NCBI RefSeq assembly: GCF_963666675.1
Contig: NZ_OY762929.1
Coordinates: 4,404,001 to 4,468,000 of the forward strand
Length of the DNA: 64,000 bases
Origin: an uncultured Desulfobacter sp.
GTDB taxonomy: Bacteria; Desulfobacterota; Desulfobacteria; Desulfobacterales; Desulfobacteraceae
Reading direction: 5' to 3'
The notes beneath the pieces are model-generated. The model had not been told where the DNA came from. It made no database searches and saw only the letters and a list, made by a program, of their open reading frames with translations. Both the position numbers and the translations under genes were made by a program. Positions 34,776 through 44,573 of the stretch are shown one piece after another (the stretch's first letter is position 1; the number at the start of each line of letters is the position of its first letter).

Positions 34776-36986
34776 TTACTCGCCGGATTCCCCAAAATGG
34801 GCGGCCATGAGCCCTAAACAATCTTCAGAATATTGATCCAAAAAGTGGAAGAGATCTTCTCCATCAATATCGGCATCCCCGTTAAAATTCAAAACACAGT
34901 CAGTTTTTTGCGTATAAATGATCTCAAGATAGGGCCGACCGGTACTGTATTCGCTGGCTTTTAAGCCAAAATTATAACCATCTGAATCCAGTAGCAGACC
35001 GTAATTTTGGATGGTTCCATCGGCCCAGCCCTGGACAATCGCCTGCAACTCCACTTCATCGAGATACGCATGGTCGTAGTCATTGTCGGCATTGGTAAAC
35101 GGCATAACTGCTGAAACTTCCTGGGGATCTCCACCCGGTGTTATCCAGGTTGTCGGACCGGTCGAATTCCAGGTCACATCACCCTCTGTCCAGTCCTGCC
35201 CCACACGATAGAGATTAAAATTTTCTCCTACGGCATCAGCAGAGACGGACCAGACATACAGTCCCAGCCGGGCGGACATAATCTTTTTGCCCATCACATC
35301 ATCGGGCAGATTGAACCGGATGATGAAACGGTCAAAATTGCTTTGATATTGCTTGCCGCCATAGTTGGTGTCCGGGTCGGCGCTTTGTAAGAATGCGTCG
35401 CTGACCTCAGTGTCAGGGGTTTGGAGCCGGACGGTCTGGGATTCGGCAGTCACGTAAACCGTGGTTGTATTGGAAGGGTTTGACGTGCCGTTACTGTTTT
35501 GTGCGGTTACTTGGAATGTATAGTCATGATACGGCAGCAGATTCGGCAGTGTGTACGTTGTCACATCAGGATCAAGAACGGCCACGGGTTCAAACTCTTC
35601 CAAGTCCACTCGCTGATAAACCGTGAAATTGGCCTCATTATCACTGTTGTCCTGCCAGGTGAGCTGGACGTCAACACCGGTAAGCGTCGATGTCAGGTTG
35701 GAAGGGCTTTCCGGCGGCAGGTTGGAAATAACGGCGGTGGCGGCTGCCGTGGGCTGAGACCGGCCAAGACCGTCTGCATATGCCAAGGCCCGGTAGGTAT
35801 AGGTACCGTCAATAAGTCCGGAATGACGGTAACTGACGGTATTCGGCCCTGTGGTGACCAGTACTTCCCACTCGCCGTCCACTTGGATTTCAATGATAAA
35901 CCCGTCTTCATTATCACTGTTGTCCCGCCAGGTCACAAGAATTTCACCGGCCGGGGAATCCGCCTGGAGCTGCAGGTTATCCGGGCGCGCCGGCGGATAG
36001 GGTCCCGAGCCGCCGTCCCATCCGGCCAGACAGGCAAACAGGGTCCATGCGGCCCGGCCTTTCAGAACACAGTTCAACCTGGCATCGGTATCCCCGCCAT
36101 CAGAATGGGAACAACTGCTGCAGCCGCTGTAGCCGTCAACGCCTTCGCCATGGGTCAGCTGATCCAGTTCGCCGCCGGGATACCTTGCCAAAAATTCCGA
36201 GGCCCAGTTGGCATCCCGGGTCCCGTTCTTATCTGAGTCGTAATCCAGGGTTTCGTTGAGCAATTTATCCAGAAAATACGCGTTGTCCGGGTTGTAATTT
36301 TCAATATCTGAAAAATCAAACAAGATCCGGTCATTAGCAATGCAGTGTTGACGAATCTGCCGGTTGGGCGTGTCCGAAGAGTCATGTTCCCCGCCACCGT
36401 TGGCATGGGCGGTCATAAAAACAAACTGCACCGGCAGGACGTCAGCCCTTGCATGGGAGCCTCCGGTGCTGAACAAACCGATAAGCCATTCCATGCTGGC
36501 AAGGTACAGGTCGATGTCGTGCCCGGCAATATTACACCAGGACCACATGACGACATTGATGGTATCATGGACGTAATTGCCTTCGCCGTCAATTTCCGTA
36601 AGATAGTCGTAGGTGGCATCGGCCCAGGCGGCGTAGCTGCTGCCGTCATTCACCGCATCCCCCTGGCTCAAATCCGGAGGGGTTGTCATGGCGCGGTCCC
36701 GCAGGCAGAGCACTGTAGAATTAACGCTTTCGGTACTGCTCCACTGGTATTTTCCCGCATAGGCCGGGAAATTGGCCAGCGCATTTAAACCGGTGATGAT
36801 CTGGCTGCCGTGGGAGGTGTGACTGTATGCAATTTGAAGGTCATTTTTTGCAGCATTGATCCACTGATCCGGAATCCGGGACAGATCCGTGCTGGTATGA
36901 TCAATGATAAATCCGGCAAAACCGGTACTCGTGAAGAAGGCAACTATGAATAGTGCCGCCAGACATTCTTTAATTTTAACTTTCAT
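34776..36986 (-). CDS. large secreted modular protein: unknown domain, two FN3, DNRLRE domain, dockerin-like tail
   Basis: 736 residues. Signal peptide 1-24. Residues 25-330 form an unassigned domain with Ser/His-rich motifs (AYSHTSHGSQI, MTAHANGGGEHD), perhaps hydrolytic. Then come two fibronectin type III repeats (about 335-420 and 425-515, each with the TWxDNSDNE strand) and a DNRLRE/CBM96-like beta domain (about 520-690, DTNYGG...FIIRFNLP). The last 40 residues contain NFNGDADIDGEDLFHF, a calcium-loop resembling dockerin repeats; a similar tail ends the CAP protein at 55968-56825. Probably an extracellular, surface-bound polysaccharide or glycoprotein-binding protein. The ribosome site is GGAAGGGA. 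Confidence 0.85.
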   Translation of the reverse strand: MKVKIKECLAALFIVAFFTSTGFAGFIIDHTSTDLSRIPDQWINAAKNDLQIAYSHTSHGSQIITGLNALANFPAYAGKYQWSSTESVNSTVLCLRDRAMTTPPDLSQGDAVNDGSSYAAWADATYDYLTEIDGEGNYVHDTINVVMWSWCNIAGHDIDLYLASMEWLIGLFSTGGSHARADVLPVQFVFMTAHANGGGEHDSSDTPNRQIRQHCIANDRILFDFSDIENYNPDNAYFLDKLLNETLDYDSDKNGTRDANWASEFLARYPGGELDQLTHGEGVDGYSGCSSCSHSDGGDTDARLNCVLKGRAAWTLFACLAGWDGGSGPYPPARPDNLQLQADSPAGEILVTWRDNSDNEDGFIIEIQVDGEWEVLVTTGPNTVSYRHSGLIDGTYTYRALAYADGLGRSQPTAAATAVISNLPPESPSNLTSTLTGVDVQLTWQDNSDNEANFTVYQRVDLEEFEPVAVLDPDVTTYTLPNLLPYHDYTFQVTAQNSNGTSNPSNTTTVYVTAESQTVRLQTPDTEVSDAFLQSADPDTNYGGKQYQSNFDRFIIRFNLPDDVMGKKIMSARLGLYVWSVSADAVGENFNLYRVGQDWTEGDVTWNSTGPTTWITPGGDPQEVSAVMPFTNADNDYDHAYLDEVELQAIVQGWADGTIQNYGLLLDSDGYNFGLKASEYSTGRPYLEIIYTQKTDCVLNFNGDADIDGEDLFHFLDQYSEDCLGLMAAHFGESGE

Positions 36987-37074
36987 CTATTCCCTTCCTG
37001 CTTTTAATTTGTTAAACATGCAGACTAATTACTAATTTATTGCGGAAAATTAAAGTATTTCTTTAAATTTTGAG

Positions 37075-37183
37075 GACTTGGTTCTAACGTCGGGCATTGT
37101 AGGGGCAGGTCCCTGTGCCTGCCAGAACGGGGCAACCACAGGGGGATTGCCACTACAAAAGATGGCCGATGTTATGATAAAGC
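37075..37183. repeat. dispersed ~110-bp REPIN/MITE-like repeat, copy 3 of 4 (inverted)
   Basis: Opposite orientation to the other copies: starts ACTTGGTTCTAACGTCGG and ends GATGGCCGATGTTATGATAA. Contains GTAGGGGCAGG...CCTGCC and GGGGCAACC...GGATTGCC units. It lies 33 bp before the TonB-receptor remnant, so it may mark the site where that gene was broken. Confidence 0.78.
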
Positions 37184-37216
37184 CTAATTTTGCCATGGTG
37201 AAAACGACACAGATCG

Positions 37217-37804
37217 TTGGGAAAAAAGAGGGCTGCCGATATTTCATCGCGTGTCGGCAGTTATGGGGCCCATAAAGAACGGACGCGTGTCGGCGGCCAA
37301 TCAGGCAGGCTTTCATTCAATGGATCCGGCGGATATTCAGAATCCAATGGATACAGGGACAATGGGGGCCTGAGAAAAAAAGATGCCGCGCTGAAAATGG
37401 GCCTGGATGTAAGTGATACCTCACACCTGGGGATTGAGTTGTCATATTTGGATAGTAAAATCGGTCTCCCAGCCCTGTGGCCCATGAGGGTCTCTTCTCA
37501 GAAGAAAAAAGGCCGAACCACGCGCCCTGAAGATTTCATTAAAACCATTGATCGAAGAATCATGGAAACATTTAAAATTGATACCCCGGTTGGATCATTT
37601 ACCCTGCAAGGCGGGTACCCGGACCGCGAGAATCCTTATATCTTAGGGTATACACCTCTTTTGTCGGAAGCCGACCAGACTGATGAGATCACCGAGGAGA
37701 CCATTCAACTTTCACCAGGCATGAATATACCTTATTATTTAACCGGCGCCTGCTATGACGGCAACGACAAGTCCAATCAGCATCCGGATAGGGCCATGGG
37801 CTGA
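37217..37804 (+). pseudogene. remnant of a TonB-dependent outer membrane receptor
   Basis: A 195-codon frame with no proper start (TTG at 37217, no ribosome site). It opens in the middle of a beta-barrel: SSRVGSYGAHKER, NGSGGYSESNGYRDN and SHLGIELSYLDSKIGLP follow the strand pattern of BtuB-like receptors. The signal peptide, the plug and the larger part of the barrel are missing; the frame ends 30 bp before nhaD. Most likely a deletion remnant, adjacent to the REPIN copy 3. Confidence 0.6.
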
Positions 37805-37833
37805 TCCGAATGCCCATGGCCGCTATTTTGGGT

Positions 37834-39273
37834 TTACATCAAAGCCCTGTTGAGTAACAGGTGGCATATGATACTTAAGGCATACCCCAGCGCGATCACC
37901 GGGGTCCATTTCAGGTGTCCCCCAAAGGTGTAGGTACCCCGGGCTGCGCCCATGAGCGCCACGCCGGCCGCAGAGCCGATGGCCAGCATACTGCCGCCGG
38001 TACCGGCCGTCAGGGTGACCAGAAGCCACTGGCCGTGGGACATGGACGGATCCATGGTGAGAACGGCAAACATCACCGGAATATTATCTAAAATGGCAGA
38101 CAGGACACCCACAAGGGTGTTGGCCCAGGTGGCCCCGAGATCCAGATACATGAACTGGGAAATCAGCGCAAGATATCCGAACTGGGCGAGCCCGCCCACA
38201 CAAAGGATAATCCCATAGAAAAACAGCAGGGTGTCCCATTCCGCCCGGGAGATCTTTTTCATGATGTCAAAAGAGCGCCCCCCATGGGGATGGGCGCATT
38301 CTGTTTCATGGGCCCTGAGAATGGGGTCATATATATTCTCTCGGTTCTCATGACGTTTGATATGATATGAAAAGATCCCTAAATATCCAAGGCCGAACAT
38401 CATACCGGCGGCCGGGGGCAGATGCAGCATATTGTGGAAACATACGGCCGTGACAATGGTTGCCCCGAACAGCCCCATGATCACCCAGGCCCCGTACTTC
38501 ATGGTGACCGACTCGTCCAGGGCCTCGGGCACATCCTTGTCCACAAACAGGCTCATGATCACGGCCGGCACCAGCCAGTTAACCAGTGAAGGCACAAAGA
38601 TGGCAAAAAACTCGGCAAAGGCCACCTTGCCCTTCTGCCAGACCATCAGGGTGGTAATATCCCCGAACGGCGAAAACGCACCACCGGCATTGGCCGCCAC
38701 GACAATATTGATGCAGGCAAGACTGATAAACTTTTTATTGCTTCCGCCGACGGCCATGGCCACGGCCCCCATCAGTAATGCCGTGGTCAGATTGTCGGCT
38801 ACCGGGGAGATGAAAAAGGCAAGAAGTCCGGTGATCCAGAAAATTTTACGCAAAGAAAAGCCCCGGGAGACCAGAACCGCCCGCAGCCGCTGAAACACAT
38901 TGCGCTCTTCCATGGCGTTAATATAGGTCATGGCCGCCAGCAGGAACAAAAACAATTCGGCATATTCAATCAGGCTGTGCTTGATGGCATCATGGGCGGA
39001 GTGGGTATCCCCGATACTGCTGTATGCCAGTGACACCAGCACCCATATGACGCCGGCAGCCAGCAGCACAGGTTTGCTCTTTCTTAAATGGATATTGTTC
39101 TCCAGGGGAACCAGTGCATACGCCACGATAAAAAAGATCACCGCAATATATCCGTATGCGGTATTCGTCAGTCCCGCGCCCCCCGCATGGGCCGCCTCAG
39201 CCTGGGCAAACCCCAGAACCGGAACCGCCAGAAATCCAATCGTCATAAGTATTAATTTAACAAGATCTTTCAT
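37834..39273 (-). CDS. nhaD: Na+/H+ antiporter NhaD
   Basis: 479 residues from the ATG at 39273, which follows GGAGG by 8 nt (the frame is open to 39318). About twelve membrane helices with a cleavable-looking N-terminus (FLAVPVLGFAQA). The conserved blocks SPVADNLTTALLMGAVAMA, NIVVAANAGGAFSPFGDITT and LDNIPVMFA are those of NhaD/ArsB-type ion transporters, with the Asp/Asn residues in unwound helices. It expels Na+ or Li+ in exchange for H+ and fits a marine or alkaline habitat. Divergent from nhaR with 195 bp between. Confidence 0.93.
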   Translation of the reverse strand: MKDLVKLILMTIGFLAVPVLGFAQAEAAHAGGAGLTNTAYGYIAVIFFIVAYALVPLENNIHLRKSKPVLLAAGVIWVLVSLAYSSIGDTHSAHDAIKHSLIEYAELFLFLLAAMTYINAMEERNVFQRLRAVLVSRGFSLRKIFWITGLLAFFISPVADNLTTALLMGAVAMAVGGSNKKFISLACINIVVAANAGGAFSPFGDITTLMVWQKGKVAFAEFFAIFVPSLVNWLVPAVIMSLFVDKDVPEALDESVTMKYGAWVIMGLFGATIVTAVCFHNMLHLPPAAGMMFGLGYLGIFSYHIKRHENRENIYDPILRAHETECAHPHGGRSFDIMKKISRAEWDTLLFFYGIILCVGGLAQFGYLALISQFMYLDLGATWANTLVGVLSAILDNIPVMFAVLTMDPSMSHGQWLLVTLTAGTGGSMLAIGSAAGVALMGAARGTYTFGGHLKWTPVIALGYALSIICHLLLNRALM

Positions 39274-39468
39274 ATACGTTACCTCCATTATTTCCTTGGG
39301 CGGACCAATGGTCTTCACCCAAAACCATGGACCCTTTTGTCGGCTTCATGATAGGATCTCCACATCGTTAGGAATTTGCAGCAAAGATAAAAGCAAATTA
39401 TAGAGGGTATATGAATTTCGGTCAAATAGATAATATAGCAACCAATATTCGAAAAAAGTGAACAAGAC

Positions 39469-40374
39469 ATGGAATGGCTTAATTACCACCATCTATACTA
39501 TTTCTGGATAGTTATGAAAGAAGGCAGCATTACCGCCGCCAGCAGCAGACTCAGCCTGGCCCAGTCAACCATCAGTGCCCAGCTGACCAAACTGGAGGAA
39601 TCCTTCGGAGGAAAACTGTTCAATCGCCAGGGGCGAAAGCTGGAAGCCACGGATCTGGGGCAACTGGTGTTTCGCTATGCCGACAAGATATTTCCCCTGG
39701 GGCGGGAACTGATGGATCAGATTCACAGTCGGCCGGTGGTCGGCCCCCTTTCCCTGAACGTGGGGATTGTGGATGTGGTCCCCAAGCTCATGGCCAGAAA
39801 GCTCATTGAACCTGCTTTGTGTATGGAAAAAACCGTCCGCCTGGCCTGCCACGAAGGCAAGGAAAAGGATCTGCTGGCAGATCTGGCCCTGCATAATCTT
39901 GACCTGGTGATCTCAGACGGCCTGCCCAAACCCGGCCCCAGCGTCAAAACCTACAACCATTTTCTAGGAGAATGCGGCATCACTTTTTTTGCCGAAAAAA
40001 AACTGGCAGATAGTTTGCCTGACACATTCCCGGACTGTCTGGATAAGGCGCCCATGGTTATGCCCATGACCATGTCGTGGCTCCGGGGCGCCATCGACCA
40101 ATGGCTTGACCGTCTCTCCATTCACCCGGTTGTGGTGGCTGAATTTGAGGACAATGCGCTGCTCACGGTTTTCGGTCAGGCCGGAGACGGTGTATTCATG
40201 GGTCCCACAATCATTGAATCAGAGGTTCAAGCCCAGCATCAGGTGGAGATCATCGGCCGGTGCAACAACATCAAGGAGCGGTTTTATGCGATCTCCGTTG
40301 AACGAATTCTCAAGCATCCGGCGGTTGTGGCCATCACCGACACCGCACGTCATTCCGTATTTTTCAGCAAGTAA
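39469..40374 (+). CDS. nhaR: LysR-type activator NhaR
   Basis: 301 residues. The first 70 residues are the NhaR form of the LysR helix-turn-helix: MEWLNYHHLYYFWIVMKEGS and AQSTISAQLTKLE, GGKLFNRQGRKLEATDLG. The rest is a periplasmic-binding-protein-like effector domain. NhaR of E. coli activates its antiporter gene in response to Na+; here the divergent partner is nhaD, so the same role is likely and the operators should lie in 39274-39468. Confidence 0.92.
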   Translation: MEWLNYHHLYYFWIVMKEGSITAASSRLSLAQSTISAQLTKLEESFGGKLFNRQGRKLEATDLGQLVFRYADKIFPLGRELMDQIHSRPVVGPLSLNVGIVDVVPKLMARKLIEPALCMEKTVRLACHEGKEKDLLADLALHNLDLVISDGLPKPGPSVKTYNHFLGECGITFFAEKKLADSLPDTFPDCLDKAPMVMPMTMSWLRGAIDQWLDRLSIHPVVVAEFEDNALLTVFGQAGDGVFMGPTIIESEVQAQHQVEIIGRCNNIKERFYAISVERILKHPAVVAITDTARHSVFFSK

Positions 40375-40741
40375 CATTTACGTCCCGGCATTAGCATTTT
40401 GTTAAGTCGAAAATTCTTTACGGAGCGATATGATTATGTGTTAACGATTTTGAAGGTTATTTTGACCTGATTTTTATTTATATCGATACGTTATCGAAGC
40501 TAAACTGTTGAAGCTTGATTTGGCCTGAATTAGGTAAATATTAGTTTTAGACCATTCACTACCGTGGTATATAATTTTCAGCACTGAAGCCTTGATTTTA
40601 TTGAGCAAAAAGATTAGAACAAAACTGGAAATCATCCTTTGCCCTTCGGTCGAGTCGATGGTTGACGGGAAATTCCTTTAGCACCAACAGTCTTGGGCGA
40701 ACTTGGTCGATTATCAAGATCCATGCTCAACCCACAAAAAC
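40375..40741. other. 367 bp without a recognisable gene
   Basis: AT-rich intergenic DNA between nhaR and the PEP-CTERM gene. No open frame of note and no clear terminator for nhaR was found; a promoter for the PEP-CTERM gene must be here or just beyond. Confidence 0.6.
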
Positions 40742-40775
40742 GTATGAACGTAAAAATCAATTAAAGCGTTCATAC
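40742..40775 (+). promoter_or_regulatory. inverted repeat in the leader of the PEP-CTERM gene
   Basis: GTATGAACG / CGTTCATAC, 9 perfect pairs separated by 16 AT-rich nt, ending 11 nt before the AAGGAG ribosome site. It may be an operator or an mRNA hairpin that guards the 5' end. Confidence 0.5.
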
Positions 40776-40797
40776 ACAAAAAAGAAAAGGAGTGAAG

Positions 40798-41442
40798 ATG
40801 AAATTGAAAAAAACAGTTAAAATTTTGATGAGTTTTGTTGTATTTCTGTTTATTGCCTCTGCATCACAGGCTGCAACCTTTAATTTGACCCTTTCCAACC
40901 TAAATAACTCATATTCCGACATAGAGGTTTATTCCCTTGTGTTTGCCGGTTTTCCAGAATTGACTGTAGAGGATGATGGCGCTTTTACAGAAACCGGGGT
41001 CATCCCAACTTACCTCTATACGACAAGTTCCGGAGGCGATGTGCTGAATTTGGGTATTTCAGGGCTGACCCTTGAGTTTACTGACCTGAGAGGAGACGTA
41101 GACGAAAATGGCATCCTCACTTTTGACGACGACCAGTATGTTTACTTTAGATATAATGGTGATACCGTTGCAACGTTTTCGCTGTTAGAGGATTCAGGGG
41201 GGTTAGCAGAAAATGCCGTGACCCAAACCTATTATCTTGAACTAATGGATGGATCAGAACTTATCAGTGGTGCTTCCGATTTTGAAAGCCTGATCGTCGC
41301 ATCTAGTTTTTCGGGTCAGTATCAAGACGGTGGTGTCTATTTTATGAGTGGTGAAGTATTTGCCGCAGTCCCGGCACCGCATAGCTTACTGCTTATCAGT
41401 TCCGGTTTATGCTGCCTGGTCGGACTACGCCGTAAAGCTTAA
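40798..41442 (+). CDS. PEP-CTERM sorted exported protein
   Basis: 214 residues from the ATG at 40798, 5 nt after AAGGAG. Signal peptide with AQA-like cleavage (ASASQA). The middle is Thr/Ser/Asp-rich beta sequence without a known domain. The C-terminus VPAPHSLLLISSGLCCLVGLRRKA is given here in parts: the VPxPxS motif, a hydrophobic segment (LLLISSGLCCLVGL) and a basic RRK end. This is the sorting signal cut by exosortase (EpsH) in bacteria with exopolysaccharide biofilm loci. No exosortase is in the window. A strong terminator follows. Confidence 0.85.
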   Translation: MKLKKTVKILMSFVVFLFIASASQAATFNLTLSNLNNSYSDIEVYSLVFAGFPELTVEDDGAFTETGVIPTYLYTTSSGGDVLNLGISGLTLEFTDLRGDVDENGILTFDDDQYVYFRYNGDTVATFSLLEDSGGLAENAVTQTYYLELMDGSELISGASDFESLIVASSFSGQYQDGGVYFMSGEVFAAVPAPHSLLLISSGLCCLVGLRRKA

Positions 41443-41470
41443 TATATTTCAATACCATAGTTGAAATTAA

Positions 41471-41505
41471 AAAGGAGCCGGATTTCTATCCGGCTCCTTT
41501 TTCTT
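41471..41505 (+). terminator. strong intrinsic terminator of the PEP-CTERM gene
   Basis: AAAGGAGCCGGAT / ATCCGGCTCCTTT, 13 perfect pairs with loop TTCT, followed by TTCTTT. Confidence 0.93.
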
Positions 41506-41622
41506 TGCAGTTTAATATCTTGATTCCCTGGCACCAATATGATTTAATCCGTTGACGCAGTAACACATGGAGCCCCACAGGGCCACTGATTTAGCATACA
41601 ATTTAACGGACAAGGGGATATT

Positions 41623-42738
41623 TTGCCTGAGCTGACCATTGAAACCGCAGGCCGGACAACGGTAATGCTTTTCTCAGGACGGCTGGACGCTTCAGGCGTG
41701 GCCGGGGTTTGGGATACTGCAGTTAAAGCGGTCAAAAAACCAGGCCGTGAAAAAATCCGGATAGACCTTGAAGCCGTTGATTTCATGGACATGGCCGGTG
41801 CCGCCTTCGTATCCCATTTAGGCCGCTTGGCAGGCCGGACGCCAACAGAACAATCCGATTTTCTCACCGGCGTCAAAAACGAATTTGCCCCCCTTCTGGA
41901 ACTGGCTGAAAAGTCAAAAAACCAGGCATCCGCCTCCCCGCCCAAGGTTACCTACATTGAAAAAACCGGTAGAGATCTGGTGGCCTCCCTTGAAGATGCC
42001 AAGGTATTCATCACCATGGTCGGAGAGATCACGGCCGCCCTGTTTTCATCCCTGAAAAATCCGGGCCGTGTCCGGTGGGCTGACACCTGGATGGTGGCGG
42101 AACGCTCCGGGGTCAACGCTTTGCCCATTGTGGCGCTGATCTCTTTTATCGTAGGACTGGTGATGGCATTTCAGGCGGCCATCCCCATGCGCATGTTCGG
42201 TGCCGAAATATATGTGGCCAACCTCATCGGCATTGCCATGGTCAGGGAACTTGGGCCGTTGATGACCGCCATTGTCCTGGCCGGCCGCTCGGCATCGGCC
42301 TTTGCCGCAGAAATCGGAACGATGAAGATCAACGAAGAGATTGATGCGCTTACGGTCATGGGCATGGAGCCGGTCAAATTTCTAATCGTCCCCAGGATCA
42401 TTGCCGCCACCCTGATCACGCCGTTGCTAACCATTTTTTCCAATCTGGTGGGCATCCTCGGCGGCATGGTGGTCATCGTCTCCTTTGGCTATCCCCCCAT
42501 TGCCTATTACAACCAGGTGGTGGGCTTTGTCTCCTGGGAGGATCTTGCCGGCGGTCTTGTCAAATGCTTTGTATTCGGCCTTCTCATTGCCGCCACCGGC
42601 TGCATCCGGGGGTATCAGACATTGCGGGGGCCGTCTGCCGTGGGCGATGCCACCACAAGGGCGGTGGTATCCTCTATTATTTTAATTGCCGTATTTGACG
42701 GCATTTTTTCCATAATCTTCTTTTATCTGGGCATATGA
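41623..42738 (+). CDS. mlaE: MlaE-type lipid ABC permease with N-terminal STAS domain
   Basis: 371 residues starting with TTG at 41623, placed after AAGGGG; the next in-frame ATG would cut into the STAS domain. Residues 1-95 are a STAS domain (VMLFSGRLDASGV), in other species a separate protein (MlaB) that controls the transporter. Residues 110-371 are the MlaE permease with five to six helices and the motif AIVLAGRSASAFAAEIGTMK. MlaFEDB moves phospholipids between inner and outer membrane. The stop overlaps the mlaF start (ATGA), so the operon is translationally coupled. Confidence 0.9.
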   Translation: MPELTIETAGRTTVMLFSGRLDASGVAGVWDTAVKAVKKPGREKIRIDLEAVDFMDMAGAAFVSHLGRLAGRTPTEQSDFLTGVKNEFAPLLELAEKSKNQASASPPKVTYIEKTGRDLVASLEDAKVFITMVGEITAALFSSLKNPGRVRWADTWMVAERSGVNALPIVALISFIVGLVMAFQAAIPMRMFGAEIYVANLIGIAMVRELGPLMTAIVLAGRSASAFAAEIGTMKINEEIDALTVMGMEPVKFLIVPRIIAATLITPLLTIFSNLVGILGGMVVIVSFGYPPIAYYNQVVGFVSWEDLAGGLVKCFVFGLLIAATGCIRGYQTLRGPSAVGDATTRAVVSSIILIAVFDGIFSIIFFYLGI

Positions 42739-43484
42739 ACGACACCATTATCAATGTCAGGCACCTTTTTGCCGGGTACAACAACAACGCCATCATGGAG
42801 GATCTCAACTTTGACATCCAAAGCGGAGAGGTGTTTGTTATCCTCGGTGGTTCGGGCTGCGGCAAAAGCACCGTTCTCAAACACATGATTGGCCTGGTGC
42901 CGCCGGTATCCGGCCAGGTCCTGATCCATGGCGAAGATATGGTGGCTGCCCGAGGGAAGACACGCACCCGCCTGCTTGCCGACATTGGCGTGGCGTTCCA
43001 GAACGGTGCGTTGTTCGGCTCCATGACCGTGCTGGAAAACATCATGCTCCCCTTAATCGAGTTTACAGATCTTCCCCGCCAGGCCATCGAAGCCGTTGCC
43101 CGGGTCAAACTGGATCTGGTCGACATGGGACATGCCGTTTATCTTCTGCCCGACGAGTTGAGCGGCGGCATGAAAAAACGAGCAGCCATCGCCAGGGCCA
43201 TGGCCCTTGATCCGGCCATCCTGTTTTTAGATGAACCGTCCGCAGGACTGGACCCCCTGACCTCGGCCGAACTGGACCGCCTGATCCTGGAACTGGCAAA
43301 GACCTTGCACATCACATTTGTCATTGTCACCCACGAACTTGAAAGCATCCTGACCATTTCCGACCGGGTCATCATGCTCGGCAAAGAGAAAAAAGGCATC
43401 ATTGCCCAGGGTGATCCCAAAAAGCTCAAAGCGGACCCGTCAAACCCGTATGTATATAATTTTTTTAACCGGAACCCATCATAA
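42735..43484 (+). CDS. mlaF: MlaF-type lipid ABC ATPase
   Basis: 249 residues. Walker A GGSGCGKST, Q-loop FQNGALFGSMTV, ABC signature LSGGMKKR, Walker B AILFLDEPSAGLDP and the switch His in VTHE are intact. The sequence after the Q-loop and the SGGMKKR form are typical of the Mla/Ttg2A group. It energises the permease encoded just upstream (4-bp overlap) on the cytoplasmic side. Confidence 0.94.
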   Translation: MNDTIINVRHLFAGYNNNAIMEDLNFDIQSGEVFVILGGSGCGKSTVLKHMIGLVPPVSGQVLIHGEDMVAARGKTRTRLLADIGVAFQNGALFGSMTVLENIMLPLIEFTDLPRQAIEAVARVKLDLVDMGHAVYLLPDELSGGMKKRAAIARAMALDPAILFLDEPSAGLDPLTSAELDRLILELAKTLHITFVIVTHELESILTISDRVIMLGKEKKGIIAQGDPKKLKADPSNPYVYNFFNRNPS

Positions 43485-43502
43485 TGTTTTGGAACCCGAC
43501 CC

Positions 43503-44567
43503 ATGACCCAGAAAACCAATTATTTTAAGCTCGGCCTCTTTGTTATCCTGGCCTTTGCCCTGACGGCAGCCATGCTGATCGCCTTTGGTGCAGGCCAGTT
43601 TTTAAAGACCGAAACCCTGGCCGAAACCTATTTTAACGAATCGGTCCAGGGGTTGAATGTCGGATCGGAAGTGAAATACAAAGGGGTAAAAATCGGTGCC
43701 GTAAAATCCATTACCACCCCCACCAAGGTGTACGACATTGCCTCCAATTATGTGTTGGTCACCTTTTCCCTGTCCGAAGACTGTTACGTGGGGCAGACCG
43801 GAAGAACGCCCAAAGCACGCATGAAAAAGGCCGTCGACGAGGGCCTTTCCATATTTCTATCGTTTAACGGACTCACCGGATCAGCCTACCTGGAGACCGA
43901 TTATAAAGAAAACGGCCCCGATGAACTTGAGATCGCCTGGACCCCGGAAAATATTTATGTACCGTCCCGGCCCAGCAACATCAAACAGGTATCGGATGCA
44001 ATCACCCGGGCCATGGAAACCCTGGGCTCTATGGATTTCAAAGAGATGAAAAAGGATTTTTCAGCCCTTCTCAAGAGCCTGAACATTACAAAAGTCTCTG
44101 ACCAGGCAGAAACGTTGCTCAAGGAACTTCGACAGACCAACAAGGCTCTGGCCAAGCTCCTGACATCCGGCCAGGTTAAACAGATGTTGGCCGATGCAGG
44201 CGCATCCATGGCAGACCTAAAGCAGATTGTTCAAACGGCAAAGAATCCCATCCAACAGACCCTGGCCGATATCCATACGGCATCGGGCAGTTTCAAGCGC
44301 ATGACCACCGGACTTGAACAAGGTTACGAAGGCAAATTAACAGACATGGCCGGTCAAATGGAAACGGTTCTGGCCAGCCTTGAAAAAACCTCTCAATTAC
44401 TGGAAAACATGGTCTGGACCAATGCCGACATCATTGAAAAATCCATCGGCAACCTTGAAAATACCACTGACAACCTCAACCAGTTTACCCGGGAACTGCG
44501 TGACTACCCGGGCAGCATCCTCATGAACGCCCCGCCCAAAACATCAATATCAGGAGAGGAGAAATAG
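43503..44567 (+). CDS. mlaD: MCE-domain substrate-binding protein, MlaD-type
   Basis: 354 residues. One N-terminal membrane anchor (about 8-30), then an MCE domain at 38-120 (YFNESVQGLNVGSEVKYKGV in its first part), followed by a long, mostly helical and coiled-coil tail to 350, longer than the 183-residue E. coli MlaD and more like PqiB/LetB or the Mce proteins of other phyla. MCE rings form a lipid channel across the periplasm; the longer tail may bridge more of it. It starts 18 nt after mlaF. Confidence 0.9.
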   Translation: MTQKTNYFKLGLFVILAFALTAAMLIAFGAGQFLKTETLAETYFNESVQGLNVGSEVKYKGVKIGAVKSITTPTKVYDIASNYVLVTFSLSEDCYVGQTGRTPKARMKKAVDEGLSIFLSFNGLTGSAYLETDYKENGPDELEIAWTPENIYVPSRPSNIKQVSDAITRAMETLGSMDFKEMKKDFSALLKSLNITKVSDQAETLLKELRQTNKALAKLLTSGQVKQMLADAGASMADLKQIVQTAKNPIQQTLADIHTASGSFKRMTTGLEQGYEGKLTDMAGQMETVLASLEKTSQLLENMVWTNADIIEKSIGNLENTTDNLNQFTRELRDYPGSILMNAPPKTSISGEEK

Positions 44568-44573
44568 TCTGCC

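Noticed and set aside
34453..34821. 122-codon minus-strand frame
   Set aside because: It runs through copy 4 of the structured element and into the next gene; the translated part is just the repeat.
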